A stretch of 64,000 bases of DNA from Humimonas sp964465015 (GTDB lineage Bacteria > Gemmatimonadota > Gemmatimonadetes > Palauibacterales > Palauibacteraceae), in assembly GCA_964465015.1 (NCBI GenBank), contig CAYXHP010000149.1, positions 1 to 64,000 on the forward strand, in the 5' to 3' direction. Each line of letters begins with the position of its first letter. Within the stretch, counting starts at the first letter, position 1. The position numbers were made by a program, and so were the translations under genes. Below the pieces are notes generated by a model. The model saw only the letters and a list, made by a program, of their open reading frames with translations, did not search any database and was not told the DNA's origin. Of the stretch, positions 52,901 to 61,030 are shown piece after piece.

Positions 52901-53443
52901 TCAGAAGTCGACCTTGGGGACCTCGCGCTCCGTCTCGTCGCCGAGGGCGAAGAACTCCCTCGGCTGGAAGCCGAACATGTTGGCCACCAGGTTCGACGGG
53001 AACTGGGAGATCTTCGTGTTCAGGTCCCGGACGACGGCGTTGTAGTAGCGGCGGGCGTTCTGAACCGCGTCCTCGATCTGCTGCAGGGTGTTCTGAAGCT
53101 GGGTGAAGCTCTCCACCGCCCGCAGCTGGGGATACGACTCCGAGAGGGCGAACAGGGACTTGAGCGCGTTGGTGAGTTGGCCCTCGGCCTGGCCCTTGGC
53201 CGCCGGGCCCTGGGCCGACATGGCCTTGTTGCGGGCCTCGATGACGCCTTCCAGCGTCTCCTTCTCGTGTCCCGCGTAGCCCTTGACCGTCTCCACCAGA
53301 TTCGGGATCAGGTCGTGGCGCCGCTTGAGCTGTACGTCGATGTCGGACCAGGCGTTGTCGGCCTGCACCTTCAGGCGGACCAGGCCGTTGTAGAGCATGA
53401 TGCCGGCGACGGCTACGACGGCGAGCAAGATCAAGAGCCACAT
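52901..53443 (-). CDS. LemA family protein
   Basis: 180 residues. A single N-terminal membrane anchor (LLILLAVVAVAGIMLYNGLV) is followed by a long helical domain. LemA signature motifs are DNAWSDIDVQLKRRHDLIPNL, YAGHEKETLEGVIEARN, AVESFTQLQNTLQQIED and RRYYNAVVRDLNTKI. Function is poorly known; the family may scaffold envelope proteins. The SD GGAGGA precedes ATG 53443. It leads an operon lemA-DUF2207-peroxiredoxin from the promoter at 53501-53529. Confidence 0.93.
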   Translation of the reverse strand: MWLLILLAVVAVAGIMLYNGLVRLKVQADNAWSDIDVQLKRRHDLIPNLVETVKGYAGHEKETLEGVIEARNKAMSAQGPAAKGQAEGQLTNALKSLFALSESYPQLRAVESFTQLQNTLQQIEDAVQNARRYYNAVVRDLNTKISQFPSNLVANMFGFQPREFFALGDETEREVPKVDF

Positions 53444-53500
53444 GGAGTCCTCCTGGGAGGAGGGAGACGACCGCTACGGTCCTGCTGGATCGGCGCACAC

Positions 53501-53529
53501 ACCATAGAGGTACCGGCCGGAAGTGTAAA
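53501..53529 (-). promoter_or_regulatory. Sigma70-like promoter of the lemA operon
   Basis: On the minus strand TTTACA (53529-53524), 17-base spacer and TATGGT (53506-53501), about 55 bases upstream of the lemA ATG. It sits in the 114-base gap to the EVE gene. Confidence 0.62.
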
Positions 53530-53557
53530 CCCCGCGATGCGCGAGGGGTGCCGGGGC

Positions 53558-54025
53558 TCAGCCCGCCGGGCGACCCATCCGGCACACGATCCGGAATTGG
53601 TCGGATGTCACCGGGAGGATCGAGTGCCGGACGCCGCGCTGCAGCACCTTCATGTCGGCCAGGCCCGGCTCCGCCTTCATCGCGTCGCGCGTGACCGGCC
53701 CCGGAAAGGTCTGAACGTGCTGGAGGTCCACGCACCACCAGGTCGGGTCTTCGGGGTCGGAGTCGCGGTCCTCGTAGGGATGCCCCTCCTGGAACTGCTT
53801 GGAATCCGGGTGCGCCGCCCCGGCCACCCGGGCCAGCCCGTAGACGCCCGTCACGGGCGTGCTCGAGTGGTAGAACAGGACTTCGTCCCCCGGCTCCATC
53901 TCATCCCGCATGTAGTTTCGGGCCAAGTAGTTGCGCACGCCCCACCATTCGGTCGTGCCGTCCCTCTCGAGGTCCTCGATGTCGTAGGTGTCCGGATCGG
54001 TCTTGATCAACCAGTGTCGCGGCAT
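53558..54025 (-). CDS. EVE domain-containing protein
   Basis: About 155 residues. EVE domains are PUA-like folds thought to bind modified bases in DNA or RNA. HWLIKTDPDTYDIEDLERDG, TEWWGVRNYLARNYMRDEM and GDEVLFYHSSTPVTGVYGLA are the aromatic-cage and strand motifs of the family. It is a stand-alone EVE protein, as in many proteobacteria. ATG 54025 is chosen for the family N-terminus; the upstream frame to 54268 is not conserved. The 205-base gap upstream shows nothing else clear. Confidence 0.92.
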   Translation of the reverse strand: MPRHWLIKTDPDTYDIEDLERDGTTEWWGVRNYLARNYMRDEMEPGDEVLFYHSSTPVTGVYGLARVAGAAHPDSKQFQEGHPYEDRDSDPEDPTWWCVDLQHVQTFPGPVTRDAMKAEPGLADMKVLQRGVRHSILPVTSDQFRIVCRMGRPAG

Positions 54026-54230
54026 GTGAATCGGCTCCGGCTCGCGGGTTCGCATCGCCTCCGGGCGGTTCGGGGAGCGTACCGTAGTGCCCGCACGAGC
54101 TCGCCGCGAGCCGGGGGCCGGCGGGCGGCGGCGCGTCCCGTTCGGCGTGCCGGTGACCCTGCTCGGTCTGGCCTCGGGGGCCGCGTGGCTCGCGCTCGCC
54201 CAAGCAGCGCGCCCCGGCTGCCGCCGTCTT

Positions 54231-54539
54231 CTAGCTCCCCGCCACCCTCGGCGTGGGCGCGGGCGCATCCGGGGCGGCGACGCGAGGCGTGGGCCGGCGG
54301 CCCACGAGCTCCTCGGTGAAGCCCATGCGCTCCTCCATCGAGTCCAGCCTCTGGTCGAGGCTTTCCAGCCGGTCGCGCAGGGCCTCGATCTGCCGCTCCT
54401 CCGACCGTGCCGCGAGCCGGTCCTGTCCGTAGACCTCCAGGAGCGTGCCGAGGCGCTTGCTGATCGGGCGGAGCACCATCACGCCGGCGACCGACAGGAT
54501 GAATACGATGGGTATGAGCGCGTAGATGGCGTCTTCCAT
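54231..54539 (-). CDS. Small membrane-anchored coiled-coil protein
   Basis: About 102 residues, unknown function. One N-terminal membrane helix (AIYALIPIVFILSVAGVMVL) is followed by a charged coiled coil (RQIEALRDRLESLDQRLDSMEERM, in pieces over about 45-80) and a Pro/Ala-rich tail. Such proteins occur widely in high-GC diderms and are often annotated only as hypothetical. ATG 54539 is chosen because it starts right before the helix; an in-frame GTG at 54602 would precede it with Pro-rich sequence. Confidence 0.7.
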   Translation of the reverse strand: MEDAIYALIPIVFILSVAGVMVLRPISKRLGTLLEVYGQDRLAARSEERQIEALRDRLESLDQRLDSMEERMGFTEELVGRRPTPRVAAPDAPAPTPRVAGS

Positions 54540-54716
54540 GGCTTCGTCCAGCCTTCCTGAGGGGATCCTCACGGGCGGCGGCGCCGGATCGGCCGGCGGC
54601 AACGCGGCCCCGTGTGCTGGAATCTACGCGATTCGGCGCCTCCCGGTTTCCCCGCCCGCCCGCCGGCGGTCCTCCCGTGTGGTCGCTCCCGGTCGCCGGC
54701 TTCCGGCCGCACCGGG

Positions 54717-54744
54717 TTGCCCGGCCCGGGAGCCGGGGTAGGTT
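54717..54744 (+). promoter_or_regulatory. Probable promoter of the phzF-like gene
   Basis: TTGCCC (54717-54722), 16-base spacer and TAGGTT (54739-54744), 43 bases before the ATG at 54788. It is divergent from the small coiled-coil gene; the rest of the 248-base gap shows nothing else supportable. Confidence 0.5.
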
Positions 54745-54787
54745 GGAGCCGGCGGCCCGAGGGTCGCAGCTCACTCGAGGAGGGACG

Positions 54788-55579
54788 ATGCAGATCCGCC
54801 TGTACCAGGTCGACGCGTTCGCCGACCGGCTGTTCCAGGGGAACCCGGCGGCCGTGTGCCCGCTGGAGACGTGGCTCGAGGACGACGTCCTGCGCTCGAT
54901 CGCCGCCGAGAACAACCTCTCGGAGACGGCGTTCTTCGTGCCGGAAGAGGGCGGGCGCTATCAGCTGCGCTGGTTCACCCCGGTGGACGAGGTCGACCTG
55001 TGCGGTCACGCGACCCTGGCCACCGCTCACGTGCTCCTCCGGTACATGGAGCCGTCGAAGCCGGCGGCGCGCTTCCGGACCCGGAGCGGTGAGCTCGAGG
55101 TGCGGCGGGACGGCGAGCGGTTGGAGATGGACTTTCCATCGCTCCCGCTCGGCCCGTGCGAGCCACCGGCGTGGCTGGGGGAAGCTCTGGGGGTCGAGCC
55201 GGCCGAGGTCCTCGCTTCGAGCGACTACGTGGCGATCCTGGACTCGGCCGCGGCGGTCCGCGACCTGGAGCCGGACCTGGTCGCCCTCGCCGGCCTCGAC
55301 CGGCGGGGCATCGCCGTAACGGCCGCGACGTCCGAGGACCCGGCGGTGGACTTCGTGTCCCGCTTCTTCGCCCCGGCGCTCGGCGTCCCCGAGGACCCGG
55401 TCACCGGGTCGGCGCACTGCGAGCTGGCGCCCCTGTGGGCGGAGAGACTGGGCCGGACGAGCCTCACGGCCCGCCAGCTGTCGAAGAGGGGAGGGACGGT
55501 GAGGTGCGAGGTCCGGGGCGACCGGGTGCGACTCTCGGGACGCGCCGTGCTCTACCTGGAGGGCGTGATCCGGGTCTGA
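54788..55579 (+). CDS. PhzF family isomerase
   Basis: About 263 residues. PhzF-like enzymes share a diaminopimelate-epimerase fold; PhzF itself isomerises a phenazine precursor, but most family members have unknown substrates. QVDAFADRLFQGNPAAVCPL at the N-terminus, the catalytic glutamate in ENNLSETAFFVP, WFTPVDEVDLCGHATLATA and GVPEDPVTGSAHCELAPLW are the family motifs. No phenazine genes are present. ATG 54788 has GAGGAGGGAC just upstream. Confidence 0.93.
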   Translation: MQIRLYQVDAFADRLFQGNPAAVCPLETWLEDDVLRSIAAENNLSETAFFVPEEGGRYQLRWFTPVDEVDLCGHATLATAHVLLRYMEPSKPAARFRTRSGELEVRRDGERLEMDFPSLPLGPCEPPAWLGEALGVEPAEVLASSDYVAILDSAAAVRDLEPDLVALAGLDRRGIAVTAATSEDPAVDFVSRFFAPALGVPEDPVTGSAHCELAPLWAERLGRTSLTARQLSKRGGTVRCEVRGDRVRLSGRAVLYLEGVIRV

Positions 55580-55628
55580 GGCGCGCCGCGCGGGCAGGCT
55601 CGCTCGGACGCGGCCCGGAGAAAGCCCG

Positions 55629-56108
55629 TCAGGTAGAGCCCTCCGCCCGTGACAGCAGCTCTTCCAGCCGCCCCGCCGGCACGGCGCCCGTCTCGCGGGC
55701 CGCCTCGGCGCCGTCCACGAACAGGATCAGGGTGGGAATGCCGCGTATCCCGAATCGGCTCGCCACGTCCGGCCAGCGGTCGGTGTCCAGCTTGGCCACC
55801 AGGATGGAGCCCGCGTGGCGACGGGCGAACTCGTCCAGCACCGGCGCCATCATCTTGCAGGGACCGCACCAGTCGGCGTAGAAGTCCACCAGCACGGGGG
55901 CCTCGGCGCCCACCACGCTTCGCTCGAAGTCGTCCCCTTCCAGCCGAACCGGCCGATCCAGGAGCATGGGTCGCGAGCAATGCGCGCAGCGGGGCTTCTG
56001 GTCCGCCCGGCCGAGGTCGATCCGGTTCAGGGTCCGGCAGAAAGCGCAGCGCAGCGTAACGTGCGCCGCTCGCGTAGGCTCCGTCGCGGCAGTCGATTCG
56101 GCGGACAT
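55629..56108 (-). CDS. trxC: Thioredoxin with N-terminal zinc-ribbon (TrxC type)
   Basis: About 159 residues. A cytoplasmic disulfide reductase of the thioredoxin-2 type. Two CxxC pairs (Cys 21/24 and 41/44) form the zinc-binding N-terminal extension, then the thioredoxin fold with active site ADWCGPCKMM (Cys 81/84), FGIRGIPTLILF with the cis-proline, and GAVPAGRLEELL. ATG 56108 is chosen because it directly precedes the ribbon; GGAGG and GGAAG lie upstream. Its promoter must lie in 56109-56443, where four copies of an octamer occur. Confidence 0.94.
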   Translation of the reverse strand: MSAESTAATEPTRAAHVTLRCAFCRTLNRIDLGRADQKPRCAHCSRPMLLDRPVRLEGDDFERSVVGAEAPVLVDFYADWCGPCKMMAPVLDEFARRHAGSILVAKLDTDRWPDVASRFGIRGIPTLILFVDGAEAARETGAVPAGRLEELLSRAEGST

Positions 56109-56171
56109 GAAGCTTCCGTGCCTCCGATGTGTTGTAGGACGACGTCTCCTGGCGTGCCGCGTTGCAGGCGC

Positions 56172-56202
56172 TTGACAGGACCTCGCCCGGCGGCGATATA
56201 GA
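56172..56202 (+). promoter_or_regulatory. Orphan sigma70-like promoter
   Basis: TTGACA (56172-56177) followed after 17-19 bases by an AT-rich -10 (GATATAGA, 56195-56202) on the plus strand. No plus-strand coding gene lies downstream before the hairpin at 56388-56422, so it may drive a short non-coding transcript. Confidence 0.55.
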
Positions 56203-56205
56203 CTC

Positions 56206-56422
56206 GGCAAGCGACCACATCGGACGGTGAGCGACCCTCTACACCCGATGTGGATGCAGGTGCCCTCGAGCAGTGGTGCGCGTTCGTCGTGCGGCGGACC
56301 CGCGCACGCAGGGGGGATCGAAGGACTCGTCCCGAAAGGCCACAGGAGGGCGAGACACCGGCCGGAGCTCCGCTTCGCGCCCGGGAAGACGAAGGGCCGG
56401 GGCATTTCCCCGGCCCTTCGTC
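56206..56422 (+). ncRNA. Candidate small non-coding RNA (promoter-to-hairpin unit)
   Basis: About 215 bases between the orphan promoter and a 15-bp hairpin. The segment can form several local stems: CCACATCGG with CCGATGTGG (56215-56223 / 56245-56253), GTGCGCG with CGCGCAC, and a longer-range pairing of GCCCTC with GAGGGC. Plus-strand open frames here are only the far antisense of gntR. It does not match tRNA, SRP, tmRNA or RNase P signatures that I can see. Whether it is a real transcript cannot be judged from sequence. An alternative is that the region is a regulated leader of trxC on the other strand. Confidence 0.35.
56388..56422. terminator. 15-bp perfect hairpin downstream of gntR
   Basis: GACGAAGGGCCGGGG (56388-56402) pairs perfectly with CCCCGGCCCTTCGTC (56408-56422), with a CATTT loop. 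It lies 22 bases past the gntR stop on the minus strand and could also end a plus-strand transcript. No T-run follows on either strand, which is common in GC-rich genomes. Confidence 0.65.
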
Positions 56423-56443
56423 ACATCGGGGTCCAGCGCCGGG

Positions 56444-57130
56444 TCAGGACCCCGGCCCGTCGGTGGGCCGCTGCCGCACCTCCTCGGACCAGCGGTCCAG
56501 GAGCGTGGTCCCGCGGCGCCGATGCCTCTCGAGGAGCTCCGCCGCGCGCTCGACCTCGCTCGCCCGGAGCGCCGTCTCCACGGCCCGGTGCTCGCGTACG
56601 ATCCGGTCGCGGTCCTCCGTGGAGTAGGCCACCGAGTACTCGAAGCCGAACAGCACGTACCGGTGCAGGCGATTCCAGGCCAGTTCCAGGAGGCGGGCCA
56701 GGGCGCGGTTCCCGGACGCGGACAGGAGGGTCTCGTGCCACCGCTCCGAGCGTTCCAGCAGCACCCGGGGGTCCGGACCCGCCGCCTCCAGCTCGTCGTC
56801 CATCGCGGCGAGACGATCGAGCGTCCGGGCCGGCGGCGGTCCGGCGCCCCGCAGCGCGGCACCCTCGAGAGCGGCCACGACGTCGTAGAGGTCCACCGCC
56901 TCCCGCGCGCTGAGCGGCCATACGTAGAAGCCGTAGCCCCTCGCCGAGCCCACCAGCCGACCCTGCTCCAGCTCGAGCAGGGCTTCCCGTAGCGGGGTCC
57001 GGCTGATGCCCAGCTGCGCGGCGAGCTCGGACTCGTTGATGTGCTCGCCCGGGGGCAGTTCTCCACTGAGGACGCGCTCGAGAATGACGCGCCGCACCCG
57101 GGTTCGGAGCGGCTCGGGATGGCTCAGCAC
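56444..57130 (-). CDS. GntR family transcriptional regulator (FadR/VanR-type)
   Basis: About 228 residues. The N-terminal winged helix (RVRRVILERVLSGELPPGEHI, NESELAAQLGISRTPLREALLELE) is typical of GntR proteins. The C-terminal FCD-like all-helical domain has YDVVAALEGAALRGA, LERSERWHETLLSASGNRAL and the final HRAVETALRASEVERAAELLERH helix. The FCD type senses small carboxylates in relatives; ligand unknown here. GTG 57130 overlaps the YheT stop as GTGCTGA; the longer frame upstream is a shadow. Confidence 0.9.
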   Translation of the reverse strand: MLSHPEPLRTRVRRVILERVLSGELPPGEHINESELAAQLGISRTPLREALLELEQGRLVGSARGYGFYVWPLSAREAVDLYDVVAALEGAALRGAGPPPARTLDRLAAMDDELEAAGPDPRVLLERSERWHETLLSASGNRALARLLELAWNRLHRYVLFGFEYSVAYSTEDRDRIVREHRAVETALRASEVERAAELLERHRRRGTTLLDRWSEEVRQRPTDGPGS

Positions 57131-58254
57131 GAGCCCGGCTCCGCCGGCGCTACGTTCGCCCGGCTCACGACCGTCGGGCTCTCCCGGTGGATCGCGGTCG
57201 CGCTCCCGGTCGCGAGGTGTGCGGCCAGGAAGCGCGCTACTTCCCGCTCGCCGAAGAAGCGCGCGTCCCAGGGGCCGGGGCCCTCGACGAAGCCCACGTG
57301 GCCGCCCCGGTCCAGGAGGAGAGGCGTCACCCACGGGTGGGCGGCCATGGCCGCCTCCGGCACCGTGCCGGGCGGGACGAACGGGTCATCCCGAGCCTGG
57401 ATGACGAGAGTCGGCACCGCGATCCGCTCGACCTCCCCGCCGGAGCTGGAGCGGCGGTAGTATTCCGCGGCTCCCGAGAAGCCGTGCAGGGGAGCCGTGA
57501 GCACATCGTCGAACTCCCGGAGCGTGCGGGCGGCCCGTACGGCCTCCAGCGGCAGGTCCACGTCGCGAAGCCTCGCCTTGGCCTCCACCGAGGCACGGAG
57601 GGAGCTGAGGAAAGCCGCCGCGTACAGCGAGCCCGGCAGCCGCTCCATGCGGGCGGCCGCCGCGGCAAGGTCGAAGGGGACGGAGACGGCCGCGGCGGCC
57701 GCGATCAGGCGGTCGGCCTCGGCCCCGCGCTCCTCGAGGGCGCGTAGGAGCACGTTGCCGCCCAGGGAGAAGCCGGCCGCCCCCATCGGTCGGCCACCGC
57801 GTAGCGCCACGAGCAGCTCCAGGACGAAGAGGAGATCGGAGGTCTCCCCGGCGTGGTAGAACCGTCGCCGCCGGTTGGGCGCGCCGCCACACGACCGGAA
57901 GTTCAGACAGGCGGCATGAAGCCCCATCTCACGCAGGCGTCGGACCAGCTCGCGCACGTAGCCGGAGGCCGAGGAGCCCTCCAGCCCGTGCAGAATGAGC
58001 ACGTCCGATGCATCGGGTGCACCGGCCAGCCGGTCGAGCTCGAGCCGGTCTCCATCGGGAGTCGGAAGTCGCTCGCGCCGGAAGGCGGGCAGCCGCGGGC
58101 GACGCAGCAACCGGGCCCCGAGAGTCTGGGCGTGTGGGCCGGGAAGCCACGGGGCGGAGCGGTAGGGCGAGGGGCGGTAGGCGGGGCCAGGCGCGCGACC
58201 GGCGGCCTCCTCGCCGGGCTCGCGGTCAGTGCGTGGCCTGGTAGGCCGATCCAT
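57124..58254 (-). CDS. YheT-like alpha/beta hydrolase
   Basis: 376 residues. UPF0017/YheT-family hydrolase. DVLILHGLEGSSASGYVREL near the oxyanion site, nucleophile serine in GAAGFSLGGNVLLRAL, acid in IQARDDPFVPPG and histidine in RGGHVGFVEGPG form the triad. The N-terminal APWLPGPHAQTLGARLLRR motif is family-specific. Substrate is unknown; lipid-related esters are often proposed. It is upstream of gntR in the same transcript; the promoter is probably at 58361-58389. Confidence 0.9.
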   Translation of the reverse strand: MDRPTRPRTDREPGEEAAGRAPGPAYRPSPYRSAPWLPGPHAQTLGARLLRRPRLPAFRRERLPTPDGDRLELDRLAGAPDASDVLILHGLEGSSASGYVRELVRRLREMGLHAACLNFRSCGGAPNRRRRFYHAGETSDLLFVLELLVALRGGRPMGAAGFSLGGNVLLRALEERGAEADRLIAAAAAVSVPFDLAAAAARMERLPGSLYAAAFLSSLRASVEAKARLRDVDLPLEAVRAARTLREFDDVLTAPLHGFSGAAEYYRRSSSGGEVERIAVPTLVIQARDDPFVPPGTVPEAAMAAHPWVTPLLLDRGGHVGFVEGPGPWDARFFGEREVARFLAAHLATGSATAIHRESPTVVSRANVAPAEPGSC

Positions 58255-58257
58255 GCT

Positions 58258-58350
58258 TCACAGGGAGGGGGCGGAAGCCGACGCGACCAGGGCCGCGAAG
58301 CCGAGTCCGCCCCACCTTCGAAACCGGGCTCCCCGTTCGACGATCGACAT
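58258..58350 (-). CDS. Possible 30-residue leader peptide
   Basis: ATG at 58350 to TGA at 58258-58260 encodes 30 residues, with a basic start (RGARFRRWG) and a small hydrophobic Ala/Leu/Ser tail. It lies just downstream of the promoter at 58361-58389 and ends four bases before the YheT start. No SD is obvious, and the transcription start would leave almost no leader, so translation is doubtful. It could also be an untranslated leader. Confidence 0.25.
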   Translation of the reverse strand: MSIVERGARFRRWGGLGFAALVASASAPSL

Positions 58351-58360
58351 GCGGAGGCGG

Positions 58361-58389
58361 AGCCTAGTCCCGGCCCGCGCCACCGTCAA
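58361..58389 (-). promoter_or_regulatory. Probable promoter of the yheT-gntR operon
   Basis: On the minus strand TTGACG (58389-58384), 17-base spacer and TAGGCT (58366-58361), about 105 bases before the YheT start. It lies in the 158-base gap downstream of the DUF5916 gene. Confidence 0.55.
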
Positions 58390-58412
58390 GCAGCGCCCGG
58401 ACGCCCTGTGCC

Positions 58413-60830
58413 TCAGGTCCGGAACAGGTAGCTGAGCTTGATGAAGAAGGCATCGCCGGACCGCCGAAGGCTCCCGAACCCGAACCGCGCCGGTTCCTGG
58501 AGGTCCGCCCCGTAGCCCAGGAACAGGACCGTGCCCGGACCCGGCTGCACCGCGAACAGGGCGTCGGCGTGCAGCTGGCCGGTCCGCTGCCGGATGGTAC
58601 GCGTGAACACGCCCGTGACCGGATCGCGGATCGCGACCGGATACCCCGTGCGCGTGTCGTCGCGCAGCGCGTCCCGGTAGTCGGCGTCGTACTGGCCGAT
58701 GAGCCGCACGTAGATCGCCCGCGTGATCTGGTAGGTGGTCTTGAGCCTCGGGAGGTCGCGGATCCCCACGTTGGAGTGGTCGTCCGGCCGCATGTACTGC
58801 TGCCGGGCGTACGTGGCCTCGACGTGCAGCCGGTCGGTGGGCTTCCAGTTTAGGGCACCCTGGATGACGAGGATGTCCGCCGGCGCCCACTCGAAGAAGT
58901 TCTCGTCCCGTCCGAAGATGACCGCGAGGTTGGCGTCGAAGTGGTCCCACTTGGGGCTGGCCAGCCGGACCACGAAGTCCAGGTTGGCCAGGGACGGCGT
59001 GCCGGCGAAGGGCAGGGTGTCCGTCCCGGCGGGAGTCGGCCGGAGCAGGGCGTAGTCCTGGTACAGGTACGGCGGATAGTAGAACCGCTCCAGGAGCACG
59101 GACGCCCCCGCCTGCCACCCGCTCCGGAACGCTGCGTCGGACGTGAAGTGAATCTTGAGCGACTCGGGGCCGCGTCCGCCGAACAGGTCGTCGTACAGCC
59201 AGTCGCCGTAGAGTGAGATGCTGTTCGTGACGCTGGCCAGGGCGGCGTCGGGCGAGCCGAACAGGGTGACGCGCGGCTGGAAAGCGGCGTGCGCGATCCC
59301 CGTCCGGGTCAGGAAACCGGCGTCGGTGCGGAAGTCCGGGTCGACACCCCAGAAGCTCGTCGTGGCCCCGAACACCCGCCCGGAGCGCTCGAGCGAAACG
59401 AGCCACAGCGGGCCCCACGCCGACCCCGCCGTGTCCCCGCTGAACGAGGCAGCACCCTGCGCCGAGAGGACGTAGCTGCCGCCGAGCACCAGCCGCGTGT
59501 CGGCGCCCACGACGTGGTTGTACTCCGAGCCGTGGATGCGGTCGGTGTACATGAGCCCGACCATGGACTCGGAGCCCACGTTCCCCTGCAGGCGGGCGAT
59601 GTCGAACAGCGCGCGCCCCGTCTCGCCGGGCTCCGGCGCATTCACCGCCGTGAGCAGACCGGCGCTCAGGCCTCCGATCGTACCGCTCAGCTTGGCCGCC
59701 ACGTCCGGATTGTCGATACGGCGCGTGTAGATGAGGTTGCTCGGGGCGGCGAAGTGCTCGCTTCCCGTCAGGAAGAAGGGCCGCTTCTCGGGGTAGTAGA
59801 GCGCCTCTCGGGGGTCGAAGGAGAGCTGCCCGGCGTCCGCTTCCACCTGGGAGAAGTCCGGGTTCACGGCCGCGTTCAGGTTGAGGTCCGAGGTGAGCCC
59901 GTACCGAAGGTTGGCTCCCACCGAAGGCGTGGGACCGTCGTAGTGCCACCCCGACGGGCGCGGCGCCCCCTCCGATCGGGCCGTCGCCTCCGGGTTGAGG
60001 TCCAGGGTCGCGCCACGCCGCAGGTCCCGGAGTCCGCGGACGGTTCCCTCTTGGGCCAGGAAGGAGGTGCGTCCCTGCCGCACCGGCGCCCAGGTCAGCT
60101 CGCGGCCCGAGTGCGGTACGCGGCGCACCACATCGAAGCCCCACACCTGGTCCCGGGACCGCGAGAAGCGAAGGCTGGCGAACGGGATCCGCATCTCCAC
60201 GACGTAGCCGCCCTCGACCAGGCGGCCTTCCGACTCGTACACGAAGTCGGGCGTGAGATCGGCGGGGTCGACCGACCGGTCGGCCGTGAACAGGCCGGCG
60301 GTCGTCTCCTGCCCCTCGATGCGCATGCCGTCCTCCTGCACGCCGAAAGCGTTGACGCCGAAGGCGAAGGCGCGCCGCGCGTCGTAGGTGTCCAGGAGCA
60401 GCCGCACCCGGTCATCGTTCTGGATCCGGTCCCGGGACGACATGCTCGCCCCGACGGGCCCGTGCACCTCGAAGGCGCGGATGCCCACGTACAGCGCGTC
60501 GGCCGAGTACCACAGGAAGACCCGGGTGGAGTCCTCGGCCGGGAGGCCGTCCTGCGGGAGGTACCGCGAGAAGCCCGTGAGCAGGGCGGCGCGGCCCCAG
60601 GCCGCCTCGTCCAGCCTCCCGTCGATGCGCGCGGAGGCGTCCAGTCGGGGGACGGTGACGTCGGTGCGCCCCTCGTCGCCGCGGTAGACAGGGCCCGACG
60701 TGTCCGCGCGGGTCGCGGACACGACCGCGCCGGCCGCGCGGCCGGGCCCCGAGGTCGCCCGCGCGGGCGCAGGTGCCAGCGCCGCGACGGCCAGGAGGCC
60801 GAGTCCGAACGGGGGCAGGGGGTTGCGCAT
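58413..60830 (-). CDS. DUF5916 outer-membrane barrel protein with N-terminal CBM9-like domain
   Basis: About 805 residues. A signal peptide (FGLGLLAVAALAPAPARA) precedes a CBM9/DOMON-like beta sandwich (about 60-235: VPRLDASARIDGRLDEAAWG, VFLWYSADALYVGIRAFE, FGVNAFGVQEDGM). The DUF5916 beta-barrel region continues to the C-terminus with LNAAVNPDFSQVEADAGQL, EKRPFFLTGSEHFA and a final strand ending in Phe-Arg-Thr (LSYLFRT). Function is unknown; the family is abundant in Gemmatimonadota and Bacteroidota. ATG 60830 is chosen for GGAG upstream and the signal peptide. It is divergent from the AKR gene across a 200-base gap without clear signals. Confidence 0.88.
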   Translation of the reverse strand: MRNPLPPFGLGLLAVAALAPAPARATSGPGRAAGAVVSATRADTSGPVYRGDEGRTDVTVPRLDASARIDGRLDEAAWGRAALLTGFSRYLPQDGLPAEDSTRVFLWYSADALYVGIRAFEVHGPVGASMSSRDRIQNDDRVRLLLDTYDARRAFAFGVNAFGVQEDGMRIEGQETTAGLFTADRSVDPADLTPDFVYESEGRLVEGGYVVEMRIPFASLRFSRSRDQVWGFDVVRRVPHSGRELTWAPVRQGRTSFLAQEGTVRGLRDLRRGATLDLNPEATARSEGAPRPSGWHYDGPTPSVGANLRYGLTSDLNLNAAVNPDFSQVEADAGQLSFDPREALYYPEKRPFFLTGSEHFAAPSNLIYTRRIDNPDVAAKLSGTIGGLSAGLLTAVNAPEPGETGRALFDIARLQGNVGSESMVGLMYTDRIHGSEYNHVVGADTRLVLGGSYVLSAQGAASFSGDTAGSAWGPLWLVSLERSGRVFGATTSFWGVDPDFRTDAGFLTRTGIAHAAFQPRVTLFGSPDAALASVTNSISLYGDWLYDDLFGGRGPESLKIHFTSDAAFRSGWQAGASVLLERFYYPPYLYQDYALLRPTPAGTDTLPFAGTPSLANLDFVVRLASPKWDHFDANLAVIFGRDENFFEWAPADILVIQGALNWKPTDRLHVEATYARQQYMRPDDHSNVGIRDLPRLKTTYQITRAIYVRLIGQYDADYRDALRDDTRTGYPVAIRDPVTGVFTRTIRQRTGQLHADALFAVQPGPGTVLFLGYGADLQEPARFGFGSLRRSGDAFFIKLSYLFRT

Positions 60831-61030
60831 CGGTCTCCAGGTAGCCGACCATCGAAACCCCGGCCGTGCCGCCGGGGAGGGCGGGCACCGGGGAGTGGCC
60901 GGCCACGATAGCGGCCCGCGCCGGCCGCGGAAAGCGGCACACGTCGGGTGCGGCGGCGCGTTCCGGGGATCGGCGCGGAGCCGCCGCGTCAAGGCTCCGC
61001 GGAGGTCGCTCGAGCCGGGAGGAGGGAGGA

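Larger units (their letters stand above)
56124..56429. repeat. Four copies of octamer CCGATGTG/CACATCGG near gntR and trxC
   Basis: CCGATGTG at 56124-56131 and 56245-56252, CACATCGG at 56216-56223 and 56422-56429. The middle two are part of a perfect 9-bp inverted repeat (CCACATCGG-N21-CCGATGTGG). The clustering within about 305 bases, next to a GntR-family gene, suggests operator half-sites. Confidence 0.5.

Noticed and set aside
54788..55579. Phenazine biosynthesis locus
   Set aside because: Only the PhzF-like gene is present; no other phz gene is nearby.
56280..56360. tRNA on the minus strand (TTCGATC string resembling a T-loop)
   Set aside because: The flanking T-stem and acceptor stem do not pair and no anticodon arm could be found.
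56227..56913. 228-codon plus-strand frame
   Set aside because: It is antisense to gntR, with no family motifs and no SD.
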